Source: JBKPNZ01 sp046732895
GTDB taxonomy: Bacteria > Actinomycetota > Thermoleophilia > Solirubrobacterales > 70-9
Direction of reading: 5' to 3'
DNA length: 57,039 nucleotides
Assembly (NCBI GenBank): GCA_046732895.1
Contig: JBKPNZ010000051.1
Coordinates: 1 to 57,039, forward strand
The notes beneath the pieces are model-generated. The model was given only the letters and a program-made list of their open reading frames with translations, was not told the origin of the DNA and did no database searches. Shown here piece after piece: positions 33,035 to 40,627 of this stretch; position 1 is the stretch's first letter; every line of letters begins with the position of its first letter. Made by a program: the position numbers and the translations under genes.

Positions 33035-33874
33035 ATGAATCGCTCCATTCGCACCTTGCTCCTTGCGGTCGCGTTCGCCATTGCGCTGCCCGTCGTGGCG
33101 TTCGCCAAGTCCGGCGACATCTTCGTGGGGGACGACGGGGGCGGTGATGTGATCCGCCTCAATCCCAAGACCGGGGATCAGAAGCAGATCGCGGATCAGA
33201 GCAGCTCCAAGCTGGTAGCACCCGTGGGGGGCGCCTTCAAGGGCAAGAACCTCTACATCGCCGACTACGAACTGCCGGGCGTGGCGCGGATCAACCCGAA
33301 GAGCGGGCACGTGAGGGTCGTCAAGAAGAACGGCCCCTTCTCGGAGCCGCTCGACCTCGACATCGGCCCCGATGGTCGGGGATACGTAGCCGAGGAGCAG
33401 GGTGCGGTCGGGATCATCAGGGTCAACCTGAAGACGGGGTCGACGAAGCGGATCGCCAAGGGGGGTGACCTCACTGACCCCTACGCCCTCGTCTTCAAGG
33501 GGAACAAGATCCTCGTCGCGGACCGCGACACGGGGATCGTCCAGGTGGACCCCGACACAGGTGACCAGAAGATCATCTGCGACGACCCCGACCTCGCTTC
33601 GCGGGGCGTTGCGTTCATCGGCAACACCGTCTATGCGAACGACGGCTTCAACACCGTCTTCGAAGTCGAGTCGAAGCATTCCGCGACGTCGGTCGCCGAT
33701 GGCGGTGACCTCGTGGGCCTGTACGACATGGCGCCCGCGCCGCATCATCGGCTCTACACCGCGAACACGACGAGCGGGAAAGTCGTGCGTGTGGACCCGA
33801 GTAACGGGGACCAGAAGGTGGTCGGCGAGGGCGGCGATCTGGACAGCCCCGAGGGCCTGACGATCCAGCCGTAG
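33035..33874 (+). CDS. Secreted NHL/SMP-30-like beta-propeller protein
   Basis: This 279-aa protein has a signal peptide (RTLLLAVAFAIALPVVAFA-K) and then six or so repeated units of about 40 residues. Each unit has a [IV]xR[IV][ND]PxTGxxKxI-like core (for example IRLNPKTGDQKQIAD, RVNLKTGSTKRIAKG, VQVDPDTGDQKIICD, RVDPSNGDQKVVGEG). This is a beta-propeller of the NHL/YVTN/SMP-30 type. Propellers of this sort bind ligands or proteins; no catalytic residues stand out. The gene is monocistronic and faces the gatD operon end to end. Confidence 0.78.
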   Translation: MNRSIRTLLLAVAFAIALPVVAFAKSGDIFVGDDGGGDVIRLNPKTGDQKQIADQSSSKLVAPVGGAFKGKNLYIADYELPGVARINPKSGHVRVVKKNGPFSEPLDLDIGPDGRGYVAEEQGAVGIIRVNLKTGSTKRIAKGGDLTDPYALVFKGNKILVADRDTGIVQVDPDTGDQKIICDDPDLASRGVAFIGNTVYANDGFNTVFEVESKHSATSVADGGDLVGLYDMAPAPHHRLYTANTTSGKVVRVDPSNGDQKVVGEGGDLDSPEGLTIQP

Positions 33875-33875
33875 C

Positions 33876-34616
33876 TCAGCCGCGCATCGCCGCCCGCTCG
33901 GCCGACGCGTGGGCGGCCGCCTCCAGCGCATCGTCGAGTGGTTCGAGGTCGGGCTGGCTCCCCTCGCGACGGCCGAGCGCGAGTGCGAGCAGCCGATCGG
34001 CGAGCCAGACGTTCTTGGGGAGCAGCGGTCCGTGGATGTAGGTGCCGAAGAGGTTCGCGCGCCGCACGCCCTCGAGGCCGTCCCTGCCGTTGTTCCCGAA
34101 GCCCTTGATCACTCGCCCGAGGGGGGTCGCATCGGGACCGAGGTGCGTGCGCCCGCCATGGTTCTCGAAGCCGGCGATCTCCCGCGGGCCGTCGCCGAGG
34201 TCGACCTCGATCGCGACGTTGCCGATCAGCCGAGGTCCCTCCTCCCGAACGGTCTCAAGGTCCGCCACGCCCAGCCCGGGGATGCGCTCCCCGGCGAGTT
34301 GATAGCTGTGGCCGAGGAGCTGATAACCGCCGCAGACGGCCAGCACGACGGCTCCATCGTCGATCGCATCGGCCACGGAGCGCTGCTTGGTCTGGACCAT
34401 GTCGGCGGCGACGAGCTTCTGATCGCGATCCTGGCCGCCTCCGATGTAGAGGAGGTCGTGAGCGGCGGGATCAAAGTCCTCACCGGGACCGGCGGCTGCG
34501 TACCTGAACCCGATCCCTCGCCACTCGCAGCGCCGCTGGAGGAAGAGGATGTTCCCCCGGTCGGCGTAGATGTTCATCTGGTCGGGGTAGAGGGCCAGCA
34601 GACGCAGATCCATCAC
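33876..34616 (-). CDS. gatD: Lipid II isoglutaminyl synthase, glutaminase subunit GatD
   Basis: GatD supplies ammonia to MurT, which amidates the D-Glu residue of lipid II to D-isoglutamine. The 246-aa CobB/CobQ-like amidotransferase has catalytic Cys95 in AVCGGYQLLG and His195 in YIHGPLLPKN. The N-terminal ALYPDQMNIYADRGNILFL is typical of GatD. GTG 34616 overlaps the methyltransferase stop as GTGA; an ATG follows as second codon. It is last in a leftward operon with murT, but a methyltransferase gene separates the two partners. Confidence 0.92.
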   Translation of the reverse strand: MMDLRLLALYPDQMNIYADRGNILFLQRRCEWRGIGFRYAAAGPGEDFDPAAHDLLYIGGGQDRDQKLVAADMVQTKQRSVADAIDDGAVVLAVCGGYQLLGHSYQLAGERIPGLGVADLETVREEGPRLIGNVAIEVDLGDGPREIAGFENHGGRTHLGPDATPLGRVIKGFGNNGRDGLEGVRRANLFGTYIHGPLLPKNVWLADRLLALALGRREGSQPDLEPLDDALEAAAHASAERAAMRG

Positions 34617-35374
34617 GCTTGCCCTCCCTGCTCCAGCAACACGACGGTTGAGCCGAGGTGCGCGTCCGTCGGCTCGATGGCCAGCCGGCCCGCGGGCACG
34701 AGGCCGGCGCTGCGTGCCTGCGCCTCGAGCTGAGGGGCTTCGACCACGTCGAGCTGGACGGTGTCGATCGCCTCGGAGAGATCACCACCGGGCGCAACGG
34801 TCTGGCGCAGGCGCCGGACGATCAGGTGGCCGTCGGCGGGAAGGACCTCGAGCGGCAGGCTCGAGTAGATCCAACCGTCGCGCTCGCCCACGTCGGGTAC
34901 GGCTGCCGAGCCCTCGCCGAGCGTTGCCGACGGTTCGCCCTCGACGATCGCGGCCGCCAGGATGCCCTGTGGCAGGAGGTGGCGAGCGATGGCTTCGAGA
35001 GCGCGGCGGCGGCCGTCGGCGCCGTCGAGGAGCTGGAAGAGCTGCATCGGGGCCAGGACGAGGTTGAAGCGCCGCTCGAGTCGAAGCTCACGGGCGTCGG
35101 CGCAGGCGACCGCCAGCGTGAACCCGCGCCGGGCCGCTCGCGAAGCGGCCTCGGCCGCCAGCGCTTCGTCGCGATCGACACCGGTGACATCGTGATCGCG
35201 CGCCGCCAGATGCAGCAGGACGCGGCCCGTGCCGCAGCCGAGCTCGAGGATGGGACCACCGCGCTCGCCGGCGAGGCGCTCCCAGAGGCGCAGGTCGGCG
35301 TCGTAAGCGCCGCACTCGACGTCGTGCCAGACGATCTCGGCGGCGCCCGTCGCCTCCTGAGGGCCACGGCTCAT
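34613..35374 (-). CDS. Class I SAM-dependent methyltransferase between murT and gatD
   Basis: This 253-aa protein has a Rossmann methyltransferase core: ILELGCGTGRVLLHLA (motif I), VTGVDRDEALAAEA (motif II), ACADARELRLERRFNLVLAP (post II) and an HLLPQGILAAAIVEGEP strand. It overlaps murT by 4 nt (ATGA) and gatD by 4 nt (GTGA), so it is translated with the lipid II amidation complex. The substrate is unknown. Cell-wall precursor, the complex itself or an unrelated small molecule are all possible. Confidence 0.82.
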   Translation of the reverse strand: MSRGPQEATGAAEIVWHDVECGAYDADLRLWERLAGERGGPILELGCGTGRVLLHLAARDHDVTGVDRDEALAAEAASRAARRGFTLAVACADARELRLERRFNLVLAPMQLFQLLDGADGRRRALEAIARHLLPQGILAAAIVEGEPSATLGEGSAAVPDVGERDGWIYSSLPLEVLPADGHLIVRRLRQTVAPGGDLSEAIDTVQLDVVEAPQLEAQARSAGLVPAGRLAIEPTDAHLGSTVVLLEQGGQA

Positions 35375-36768
35375 GCCCAGTACTCCCTCGCGAGGCCGCG
35401 GTCCGCGAGCAGACGGCGCAACTCGAGCAGCGCCGTGTAGGTGGGAAGCGCGAACAGGCGCCCCCCGGCGGCGGCGACGGCCCGGTCGAGCGAGCGGTCG
35501 ATGCGCTCCTCCACGGTGATCCGATCGGGCTCCACCCCGGCGTACTTCAGGCGGACCGCGAGCTCGGGGGCGCGGGTCCCGCTGCAATGGATCCGGCGCA
35601 CCGATCCGGCGAGCAGCTCGAAGTCCGCGTCCCAGATCCACGAGACATCGCGACCGTCGGCGATGCGGTCGTTGAGCGCCGCCCACAGATCGAGCCCCGC
35701 CTCGCTGCCGTCCTGGGTGGCCCCTTCGAGCCGCAGCGTTCTCAGGACCTCGTTCGTCCCGGCAGGGTTCTTGACGAGGAGAATCGAGACGGGCTTGCCC
35801 GAGACCTCGATTGTCTCGACCCGTCCGAAGGCCGACTCCACGGTCTGCAGCGCGCTGACGATGGTTTCGAGGGGTATCTCGAGTTGCAGCCCCGCGGACA
35901 GCGCACAGAGGGCGTTGTAGACGTTGTAGAGGCCCGGCAGGGGAAGCTCGAGATCGGCCGTGCCGGCCGGCGTTCGCGCCCGCACCGAGGAGCCGTTCAT
36001 ACCGTGCAGCTCGATCGATTCGGCCGCCACGTCGGGCTGCGGGCGATCGGCGCCGCAGTTCGGGCATGCGTAGTGGCCCAGATGCCCGACGAACGCGTGC
36101 GCGTACGCGTAGGGAGCCCCACAACGGCGGCAGTGCTTGGCATCGTGCGCGTGCTGGAGCTCGGGAAGGGCCTGGCTTGCGTCCTCGATACCGAAGTAGG
36201 TCACGCCGGGACGGCGCTGGAGATCGTCGTCGCGCCCGAGGTCGGCGACCAGGGGATCGTCGGCGTTCAGGACGAGCGCCGAGCGACCGGTGCGGGCCGC
36301 AACCAACTCGGCCCACTCGTCGGCGAGATGCTCGAGCTCGCCGTAGCGGTCGAGCTGGTCGCGAAACAGGTTCCCGAGGACGATCAGCCCCGGGTCCAGG
36401 TCGGCCGTGATCTTCGGCAGCCAGGCCTCGTCGACCTCGAAGAGCCCCTCGTCGCCGCGTTCGGACAGAAGCGCGGTGGCGACGCCCCAGGTCATGTTGG
36501 AGCCGGCGCGATTGTGGACGGGCGGGCGGCCGGCGGCGCGCATGGCGGCGGCGAGCATGCCAGCGGTCGTCGTCTTCCCGTTGGTGGCGCTGATCACCGT
36601 CGAGCCCCGTCGCAGCCCGGAGCCGAGCTGGGCGATGGCATCAGGAGCCATGCGGAGGAGGAGGCGCCCCGGCAGCGTGGTGCCGCCACCACGGCCGCTG
36701 CGCCGGCTCAGCGCGCCGGTGGCACGGGCGATGCCCAGCTTCGCTCGAAATAGGCGGGAGGGCGTCAC
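35371..36768 (-). CDS. murT: Lipid II isoglutaminyl synthase, ligase subunit MurT
   Basis: MurT is a Mur-ligase-like enzyme that amidates D-Glu of lipid II with ammonia from GatD. The 465-aa protein has the ATP motif SATNGKTTT (60-68), the Mur middle domain FEVDEAWLP, LGNLFRDQLDRYGE and LNADDPLV. The MurT-specific inserted zinc ribbon has C213, C216, C235 and C238. The C-terminal DUF1727 part carries LVKNPAGTNEVLRTL and WDADFELL. GTG 36768 overlaps the lipid-kinase stop as GTGA. Confidence 0.94.
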   Translation of the reverse strand: MTPSRLFRAKLGIARATGALSRRSGRGGGTTLPGRLLLRMAPDAIAQLGSGLRRGSTVISATNGKTTTAGMLAAAMRAAGRPPVHNRAGSNMTWGVATALLSERGDEGLFEVDEAWLPKITADLDPGLIVLGNLFRDQLDRYGELEHLADEWAELVAARTGRSALVLNADDPLVADLGRDDDLQRRPGVTYFGIEDASQALPELQHAHDAKHCRRCGAPYAYAHAFVGHLGHYACPNCGADRPQPDVAAESIELHGMNGSSVRARTPAGTADLELPLPGLYNVYNALCALSAGLQLEIPLETIVSALQTVESAFGRVETIEVSGKPVSILLVKNPAGTNEVLRTLRLEGATQDGSEAGLDLWAALNDRIADGRDVSWIWDADFELLAGSVRRIHCSGTRAPELAVRLKYAGVEPDRITVEERIDRSLDRAVAAAGGRLFALPTYTALLELRRLLADRGLAREYWA

Positions 36769-37652
36769 GGCAGCCGGGGAACGATTACGCGCAGCGCCCG
36801 CGGCAGGAGGCGAACGGTGGCGGGCAGATCCGCAATGTGGTCGCCGTCGGCATAGACGGCGAAGGGCCGGTCGGCGTCGATCTCAACCTCTGCAGCGCGC
36901 CATATCTGTGCCTCGAGGAGCTCTTGGTGTTCGCCGGAGAAGATCTTCGCGAGGCCGCGGACGAAGCGGATCTTTCCGACGTTTCCAGTCGCGCCCACGT
37001 CGAGCAGGCCGTCGTCGAGCTCGGCATCGGGGAAGGCGTACATGCCGCCACCGTAGGCCTTGCTGTTCGCGGCCGCCACGCTGTACCCGGTCACCACCTT
37101 GCGCTCGCCGTCGACGAGCAGCGTGAACGTGGCGGGCTTCCAGGCGATGAGCGCGCGCAGGGCGGCATACGCATAGACGAGGTTGCCCTTGATCCGCCGC
37201 GTTTCGTTTGCGATCCGGTTCGCGTCGGAATCGAACCCGCAGCTCGCAATACCGAGGAAGCGTGTGCCGTTTACCTCCCCGACGTCGATCTCTCGTGTGT
37301 GGCCGGCGGCGATGAGAGCTGCCGCCGCGTCCGGCTCGGCGGGAATCCCCAGCACCCTGGCCAAGTCGTTTCCTCGTCCGCCGGGGATGATCCCCATGGA
37401 CGCGCCGCTGCCGGCGAGCGCGCCGCCGACCTGACCGACGAGGCCATCGCCGCTCATCACGACCACGACCTCGCCCTCTTCGGCCGCTGCCCGTGCCTCA
37501 TCGCAGCCGTGTTCGAGGCCCGTCGTGAACACGAGTCGATATCCGATGCCCTTCTGCTGCAGGGCGCGCTCCGCGGCCGGTAGGCGCTCACGGGTGCGTC
37601 CGCCGGCGGATGAGGGATTGACGAGGAGCAGATGGGGAGGGGCGCCGTTGAT
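36765..37652 (-). CDS. Diacylglycerol/lipid kinase, no canonical start codon
   Basis: This DAGK-catalytic-domain protein phosphorylates a lipid such as diacylglycerol. Motifs are LLLVNPSSAGGRTRERLPAA, VVVMSGDGLVGQV, GIIPGGRGNDLARVLGIP and the YADGDH strand near the end. The frame has no ATG, GTG or TTG between the motif VNPSSAGG and the coding region of the divergent isomerase. ATC 37652 lies 6 nt after a TACGCT hexamer and would give (I/M)NGAPPHLLLVNPSSAGG, about 295 aa; CTG 37631 is the alternative. A sequence error cannot be excluded. It heads the murT-methyltransferase-gatD operon. Confidence 0.82.
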   Translation of the reverse strand: MNGAPPHLLLVNPSSAGGRTRERLPAAERALQQKGIGYRLVFTTGLEHGCDEARAAAEEGEVVVVMSGDGLVGQVGGALAGSGASMGIIPGGRGNDLARVLGIPAEPDAAAALIAAGHTREIDVGEVNGTRFLGIASCGFDSDANRIANETRRIKGNLVYAYAALRALIAWKPATFTLLVDGERKVVTGYSVAAANSKAYGGGMYAFPDAELDDGLLDVGATGNVGKIRFVRGLAKIFSGEHQELLEAQIWRAAEVEIDADRPFAVYADGDHIADLPATVRLLPRALRVIVPRLP

Positions 37653-37658
37653 GGCGTG

Positions 37659-37664
37659 AGCGTA
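37659..37664 (-). promoter_or_regulatory. -10-like TACGCT before the lipid kinase/murT operon
   Basis: Read leftward, TACGCT is followed by CACGCC and then ATC 37652. It faces an identical TACGCT for the divergent isomerase gene 45 nt away. Confidence 0.4.
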
Positions 37665-37708
37665 GCCGGGGCCCTGGGCCGGTCGGTGGGCGGGCGATTC
37701 GCGGTCGC

Positions 37709-37714
37709 TACGCT
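37709..37714 (+). promoter_or_regulatory. -10-like TACGCT, 8 nt before the isomerase gene
   Basis: The hexamer is followed by GCCCGGCG and ATG 37723, with no ribosome-binding site; a clear leaderless-type site. Confidence 0.5.
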
Positions 37715-37722
37715 GCCCGGCG

Positions 37723-38394
37723 ATGTTCCTCCCGCGGATCAGCGCTGCCGGCGCCCTGCTGGCGGCGGCGCTGACGCTCGCGGCCTGCGGTGGTGATGAT
37801 GCGACGACGACGTCTGAGAGCGCGACGATCCCGCCGGGCTGCGCGCAGGTCAAGGCGCCGCCCCCGAAGAACGTGAAGCTGAAGGCGCCGAAGCAGAAGC
37901 TCCCGCCCCGCGGGCACGTCACGGCGACCGTGCACACGAGCTGCGGCGCGTTCGAGATCGCGCTCGATACGAAGGCCTCGCCCAGGACGACGAGCTCGTT
38001 CGTCTACCTGGCCGGTAAGGGCGTCTACGACCACACGACCTTCCACAAGATCATCCCCGGCTTTGTGATCCAGGGAGGCGATCCGCTCGGCACCGGCCAG
38101 GGGGGCCCCGGTTACACGGTGGACGAGCCGCCGCCTCCTCGCACGCGGTACACCCGTGGCACGGTGGCGATGGCAAAGACCTCGGTCGAGCCGCCCGGGC
38201 GATCGGGAAGCCAGTTCTTCGTCGTGCTCGCCGCTGACGCCAATCTGCCGCCCGACTACGCCCTGCTCGGCCACGTGAGTGGCGGTGAGAACGTCGTCGA
38301 CCGGATCGCGAAGCTCGGCGACCGGAGCACCGGCGATGCGGGGACGCCGCTCTCACCGGTGGTCATCGACAACGTCTCCGTGAGCGGGCAGTGA
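37723..38394 (+). CDS. Cyclophilin-type peptidyl-prolyl isomerase, lipoprotein
   Basis: This 223-aa protein assists folding outside the membrane. It has a lipoprotein signal with lipobox LAAC (Cys at about 22), a low-complexity linker, and a cyclophilin domain. Cyclophilin motifs are TTSSFVYLAGKGVYDHTTFH, IIPGFVIQGGDPLGTG, GTVAMAKT and SGSQFFVVLA. The FxxxF..QGGD core is intact. It overlaps the following peroxiredoxin gene by 4 nt (GTGA), so the two are translated together. Confidence 0.9.
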   Translation: MFLPRISAAGALLAAALTLAACGGDDATTTSESATIPPGCAQVKAPPPKNVKLKAPKQKLPPRGHVTATVHTSCGAFEIALDTKASPRTTSSFVYLAGKGVYDHTTFHKIIPGFVIQGGDPLGTGQGGPGYTVDEPPPPRTRYTRGTVAMAKTSVEPPGRSGSQFFVVLAADANLPPDYALLGHVSGGENVVDRIAKLGDRSTGDAGTPLSPVVIDNVSVSGQ

Positions 38395-38882
38395 TCGGAG
38401 CTCCGGTGCCGAAGATTGAAATCGGAGATCGCGCCCCCAGCTTTGAGCTCGCGGGCAGTGGTGGGTGCACGCATCGCTTGGAGGACTACCGCGGCGAGTG
38501 GGTGATCCTCGCCTTCTATCCCGGCGACTTCACGCCGGTATGCACACGGCAGTTCTGTTCCTACCGCGACGGGGCGGATCGCCTCGACCAGCTCCGTGCG
38601 AACGTTCTTGGGATCTCGCCGCAGTCCGCGAACTCCCACGATCGCTTCGTCGCCAAGTACGGCCTGACGATTCCGCTGCTGGCTGATCCGGATCGCCACG
38701 TCGTCAAGGCCTACGGGGTGCTGGGGCCGGGCGGGCTGGTGCGGCGCTCGGTGTTCATCGTGGACCCGGAGGGCGTTGTGCGCTACCGGCATGTGGCCCT
38801 CCTCGGCCTTCACTACAAGGACGTCGCCGGGCTCGGGACTGCGCTGGAGCGGGCCCGCCGCGACGCGTCGGCGCCATCTTGA
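38391..38882 (+). CDS. Peroxiredoxin (Bcp/AhpC-TSA type)
   Basis: This 163-aa thiol peroxidase reduces peroxides through a reactive cysteine. The peroxidatic Cys51 lies in FYPGDFTPVCTRQFC, and C56 is a likely resolving cysteine five residues on, as in some Bcp/PrxQ enzymes. The thioredoxin fold continues with GISPQSANSHDRFVAKYGL and RSVFIVDPEGVVRY. GTG 38391 overlaps the isomerase stop; a GTG at 38406 is also possible and removes five residues. The next gene overlaps it by 4 nt. Confidence 0.9.
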   Translation: MIGAPVPKIEIGDRAPSFELAGSGGCTHRLEDYRGEWVILAFYPGDFTPVCTRQFCSYRDGADRLDQLRANVLGISPQSANSHDRFVAKYGLTIPLLADPDRHVVKAYGVLGPGGLVRRSVFIVDPEGVVRYRHVALLGLHYKDVAGLGTALERARRDASAPS

Positions 38883-39754
38883 GCGCCGTCGCCGAGCCGC
38901 TTGAGCCGCGTCCGCTTGCGATTCCGCGCGCGGATGGCCGCTCGCTTGCCGGAGAGGAGGTTGGCCCGGCGGACGGGCCGACCATCGTCATGCTGCACGG
39001 CCTGACCGCCACGCGGCGCTACGTGGTCCACGGGTCTCGCACGCTTCCGCGCGAAGGGATCCGCATGCTGAGCTATGACGCGCGCGGGCACGGGGAGTCG
39101 GACCCCGCGGGGCCCGGCGCCGGATACGCATACGACGAGCTGGTCCGCGACCTCGGTGAAGTCCTGGGCGGCGCCGTGGGGGAGGGGCGGGCGCTCGTCG
39201 CCGGGCACTCCATGGGCGCGCACACGATCGCCGGGCTTGCGCTCCAAGATCGCGATCACCTCGCCGCGCTGGTCCTCATCGGCCCCACCGTGACGGGTGC
39301 GCCTCCGAGCGACGAGGTCCTGGCCTATTGGGACCGGCTGGCGGCCGGAATGGAGTCGGAGGGAGTTGAGGGCTTCGTTCGTGCCTACGATCGGGATCTG
39401 GACCCGCAGTGGCGCGACACGCTGCTGCGCATCACACGCGATCGGCTCTCGGCCCACCGCCATCCGGACGCCGTGGCCCGGGCGCTGCGCGAGGTGCCGC
39501 GATCGCTGCCCTTCCACGACCTGAGCGAGCTCGAGCGTCTGGATCTTCCCGCGCTCGTCGTCGCAAGCCACGATGAGGCGGATCCCGGACACCCCTTCGC
39601 CACTGCCCAGGAGTGGGCCGAGCGGCTGCCCAGGGCGCGCCTGGTGAGCGAGGAGCCCGGGCAGTCCCCGCTGGCCTGGCAGGGCGGGCGGCTCTCGCGT
39701 GAGATCGCGGCGTTCTGCGGGGAGTCGCAGGTTCGCGAGCGGCTCGGCGCCTGA
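38879..39754 (+). CDS. Alpha/beta hydrolase with Gln at the usual catalytic His position
   Basis: This 291-aa alpha/beta hydrolase has an oxyanion loop LHGLTATRR and SYDARGHGESD. The nucleophile elbow is GHSMGAHT. At the C-terminus, where the family has a GH-S motif with the catalytic histidine, the sequence is EEPGQSPLAWQGG: codon CAG at 39662-39664 gives Gln262. It may be a non-catalytic relative, or another His may substitute. TTG 38879 overlaps the peroxiredoxin stop as TTGA. It ends a three-gene overlapping unit with the isomerase. Confidence 0.8.
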   Translation: MSAVAEPLEPRPLAIPRADGRSLAGEEVGPADGPTIVMLHGLTATRRYVVHGSRTLPREGIRMLSYDARGHGESDPAGPGAGYAYDELVRDLGEVLGGAVGEGRALVAGHSMGAHTIAGLALQDRDHLAALVLIGPTVTGAPPSDEVLAYWDRLAAGMESEGVEGFVRAYDRDLDPQWRDTLLRITRDRLSAHRHPDAVARALREVPRSLPFHDLSELERLDLPALVVASHDEADPGHPFATAQEWAERLPRARLVSEEPGQSPLAWQGGRLSREIAAFCGESQVRERLGA

Positions 39755-39772
39755 GCTCGCGTCTGCATCGCG

Positions 39773-40186
39773 TCAGCGGCGATCCGCCAGGCGGTGGACC
39801 AGACGCAGGCCCGACCACGTCTCGTCGATTGCACAGACCTTGTTGTCGACCAGCCCGTGAGCGAGCGCGACCTCTCGGACCACATCCTCGGTGAGATCCG
39901 TCGGTACGCCGGAGGTGCCCTTCGGCCACGCGATCCACAGGCCGCCGACGGGGAAGACGACCCGCTTCAGCGATTCGAACCGGCGCTCGAGCTCGGCGCG
40001 GCGCTTCAGGAAGCAGACGACGACGTCGAGCTTCCCACGCGCCTGCGTGCGTACGCCGACCCCATCGGGCAGCTCGCCGAGCGTTCGGGCGAAGCCCGGC
40101 GGAGCGCCCGGGAACGCGACTTGGTGACCCTCCTTGATCCCCAGCTTGCGGGGCAGCGGTGTTCCCGAGTATCCGGCTGGCGTCAT
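39773..40186 (-). CDS. DUF3052-family protein
   Basis: This 137-aa soluble protein has the conserved DUF3052 pattern: GYSGTPLPRKLGIKEGHQVA at the start, DVVVCFLKRRAELERR, GGLWIAWPKGTS, DLTEDVVREVALAHGLVDNK and the ending CAIDETWSGLRLVHR. Members are found across actinobacteria and have no known activity. ATG 40186 is directly preceded by a two-hairpin leader repeat. The gene is monocistronic and faces the preceding hydrolase gene end to end. Confidence 0.8.
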   Translation of the reverse strand: MTPAGYSGTPLPRKLGIKEGHQVAFPGAPPGFARTLGELPDGVGVRTQARGKLDVVVCFLKRRAELERRFESLKRVVFPVGGLWIAWPKGTSGVPTDLTEDVVREVALAHGLVDNKVCAIDETWSGLRLVHRLADRR

Positions 40187-40245
40187 AGCCGATTGCGGCG
40201 GCTTCGCCGCCTTAAACGCATCTGCCGGGGCACGCGCCCCTCACC
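40187..40245 (-). repeat. Two-hairpin leader repeat, copy D (before the DUF3052 gene)
   Basis: Read leftward, hairpin 1 is GGGGC-GCGT-GCCCC (40240-40227). The linker is CGGCAGATGCGTTTAA, and hairpin 2 is GGCGGCGAAGCCGCC (40211-40197). It ends GCAATCGGCT before ATG 40186. This copy lacks the purine-rich ribosome-binding stretch of the other three. A TAGGCT hexamer at 40262-40257 would start the transcript just before hairpin 1. Confidence 0.78.
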
Positions 40246-40256
40246 ACCACACCCGC

Positions 40257-40266
40257 AGCCTATGCT
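40257..40266. promoter_or_regulatory. Overlapping divergent -10-like hexamers
   Basis: On the + strand TATGCT (40261-40266) lies 9 nt before ATG 40276. On the - strand TAGGCT (40262-40257) would start the leader repeat of the DUF3052 gene. The two share two bases, so the genes may compete for polymerase. Confidence 0.45.
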
Positions 40267-40275
40267 TCGCATTCC

Positions 40276-40611
40276 ATGGACGACGGGCATGCGATCCACT
40301 ACGCGGCGGTCGAGCGCGGGACGCCCGTGTTCGGCTCGGACGGGGTTGAGGTGGGCCGAGTCCACCAGGTGGTCGACAACTACCGGGAGCACATCCTCGA
40401 CGGCATCGTGTTCGAGTCGGCGTCGGGGGAGCGGCGCTTCGTCGACGGCCCCGAGGTTGGCCGTACGGCGGAGCGCGGAGTCACCCTCACGATCACGTCA
40501 GCGGAGGCCGCTGAGCTGCCACCGCCCGATCGCGGCGTCGGCACCTTCAAGGCGAACGTGCGCACCGGCCGCCTGGGCCGCCTCTTCGGCAGCGGCTGGA
40601 AGCGCGACTGA
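40276..40611 (+). CDS. PRC-barrel-like small protein
   Basis: This 111-aa protein has a strand-rich N-terminal domain (GTPVFGSDGVEVGRVHQVVD, HILDGIVFESASGERRFVDG). It resembles PRC-barrel/DUF2171 modules, which occur in RNA processing and photosynthetic proteins and as stand-alone stress proteins. The C-terminus (NVRTGRLGRLFGSGWKRD) is basic. The function is unknown. A TATGCT hexamer 9 nt upstream suggests a leaderless transcript. Confidence 0.65.
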   Translation: MDDGHAIHYAAVERGTPVFGSDGVEVGRVHQVVDNYREHILDGIVFESASGERRFVDGPEVGRTAERGVTLTITSAEAAELPPPDRGVGTFKANVRTGRLGRLFGSGWKRD

Positions 40612-40627
40612 CCTCAGGCCCCAGCGG

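Noticed and set aside
35374..36316. Extension of the methyltransferase frame through murT
   Set aside because: The extra part is murT read out of frame. The ATGA overlap at 35371-35374 gives a natural methyltransferase start.
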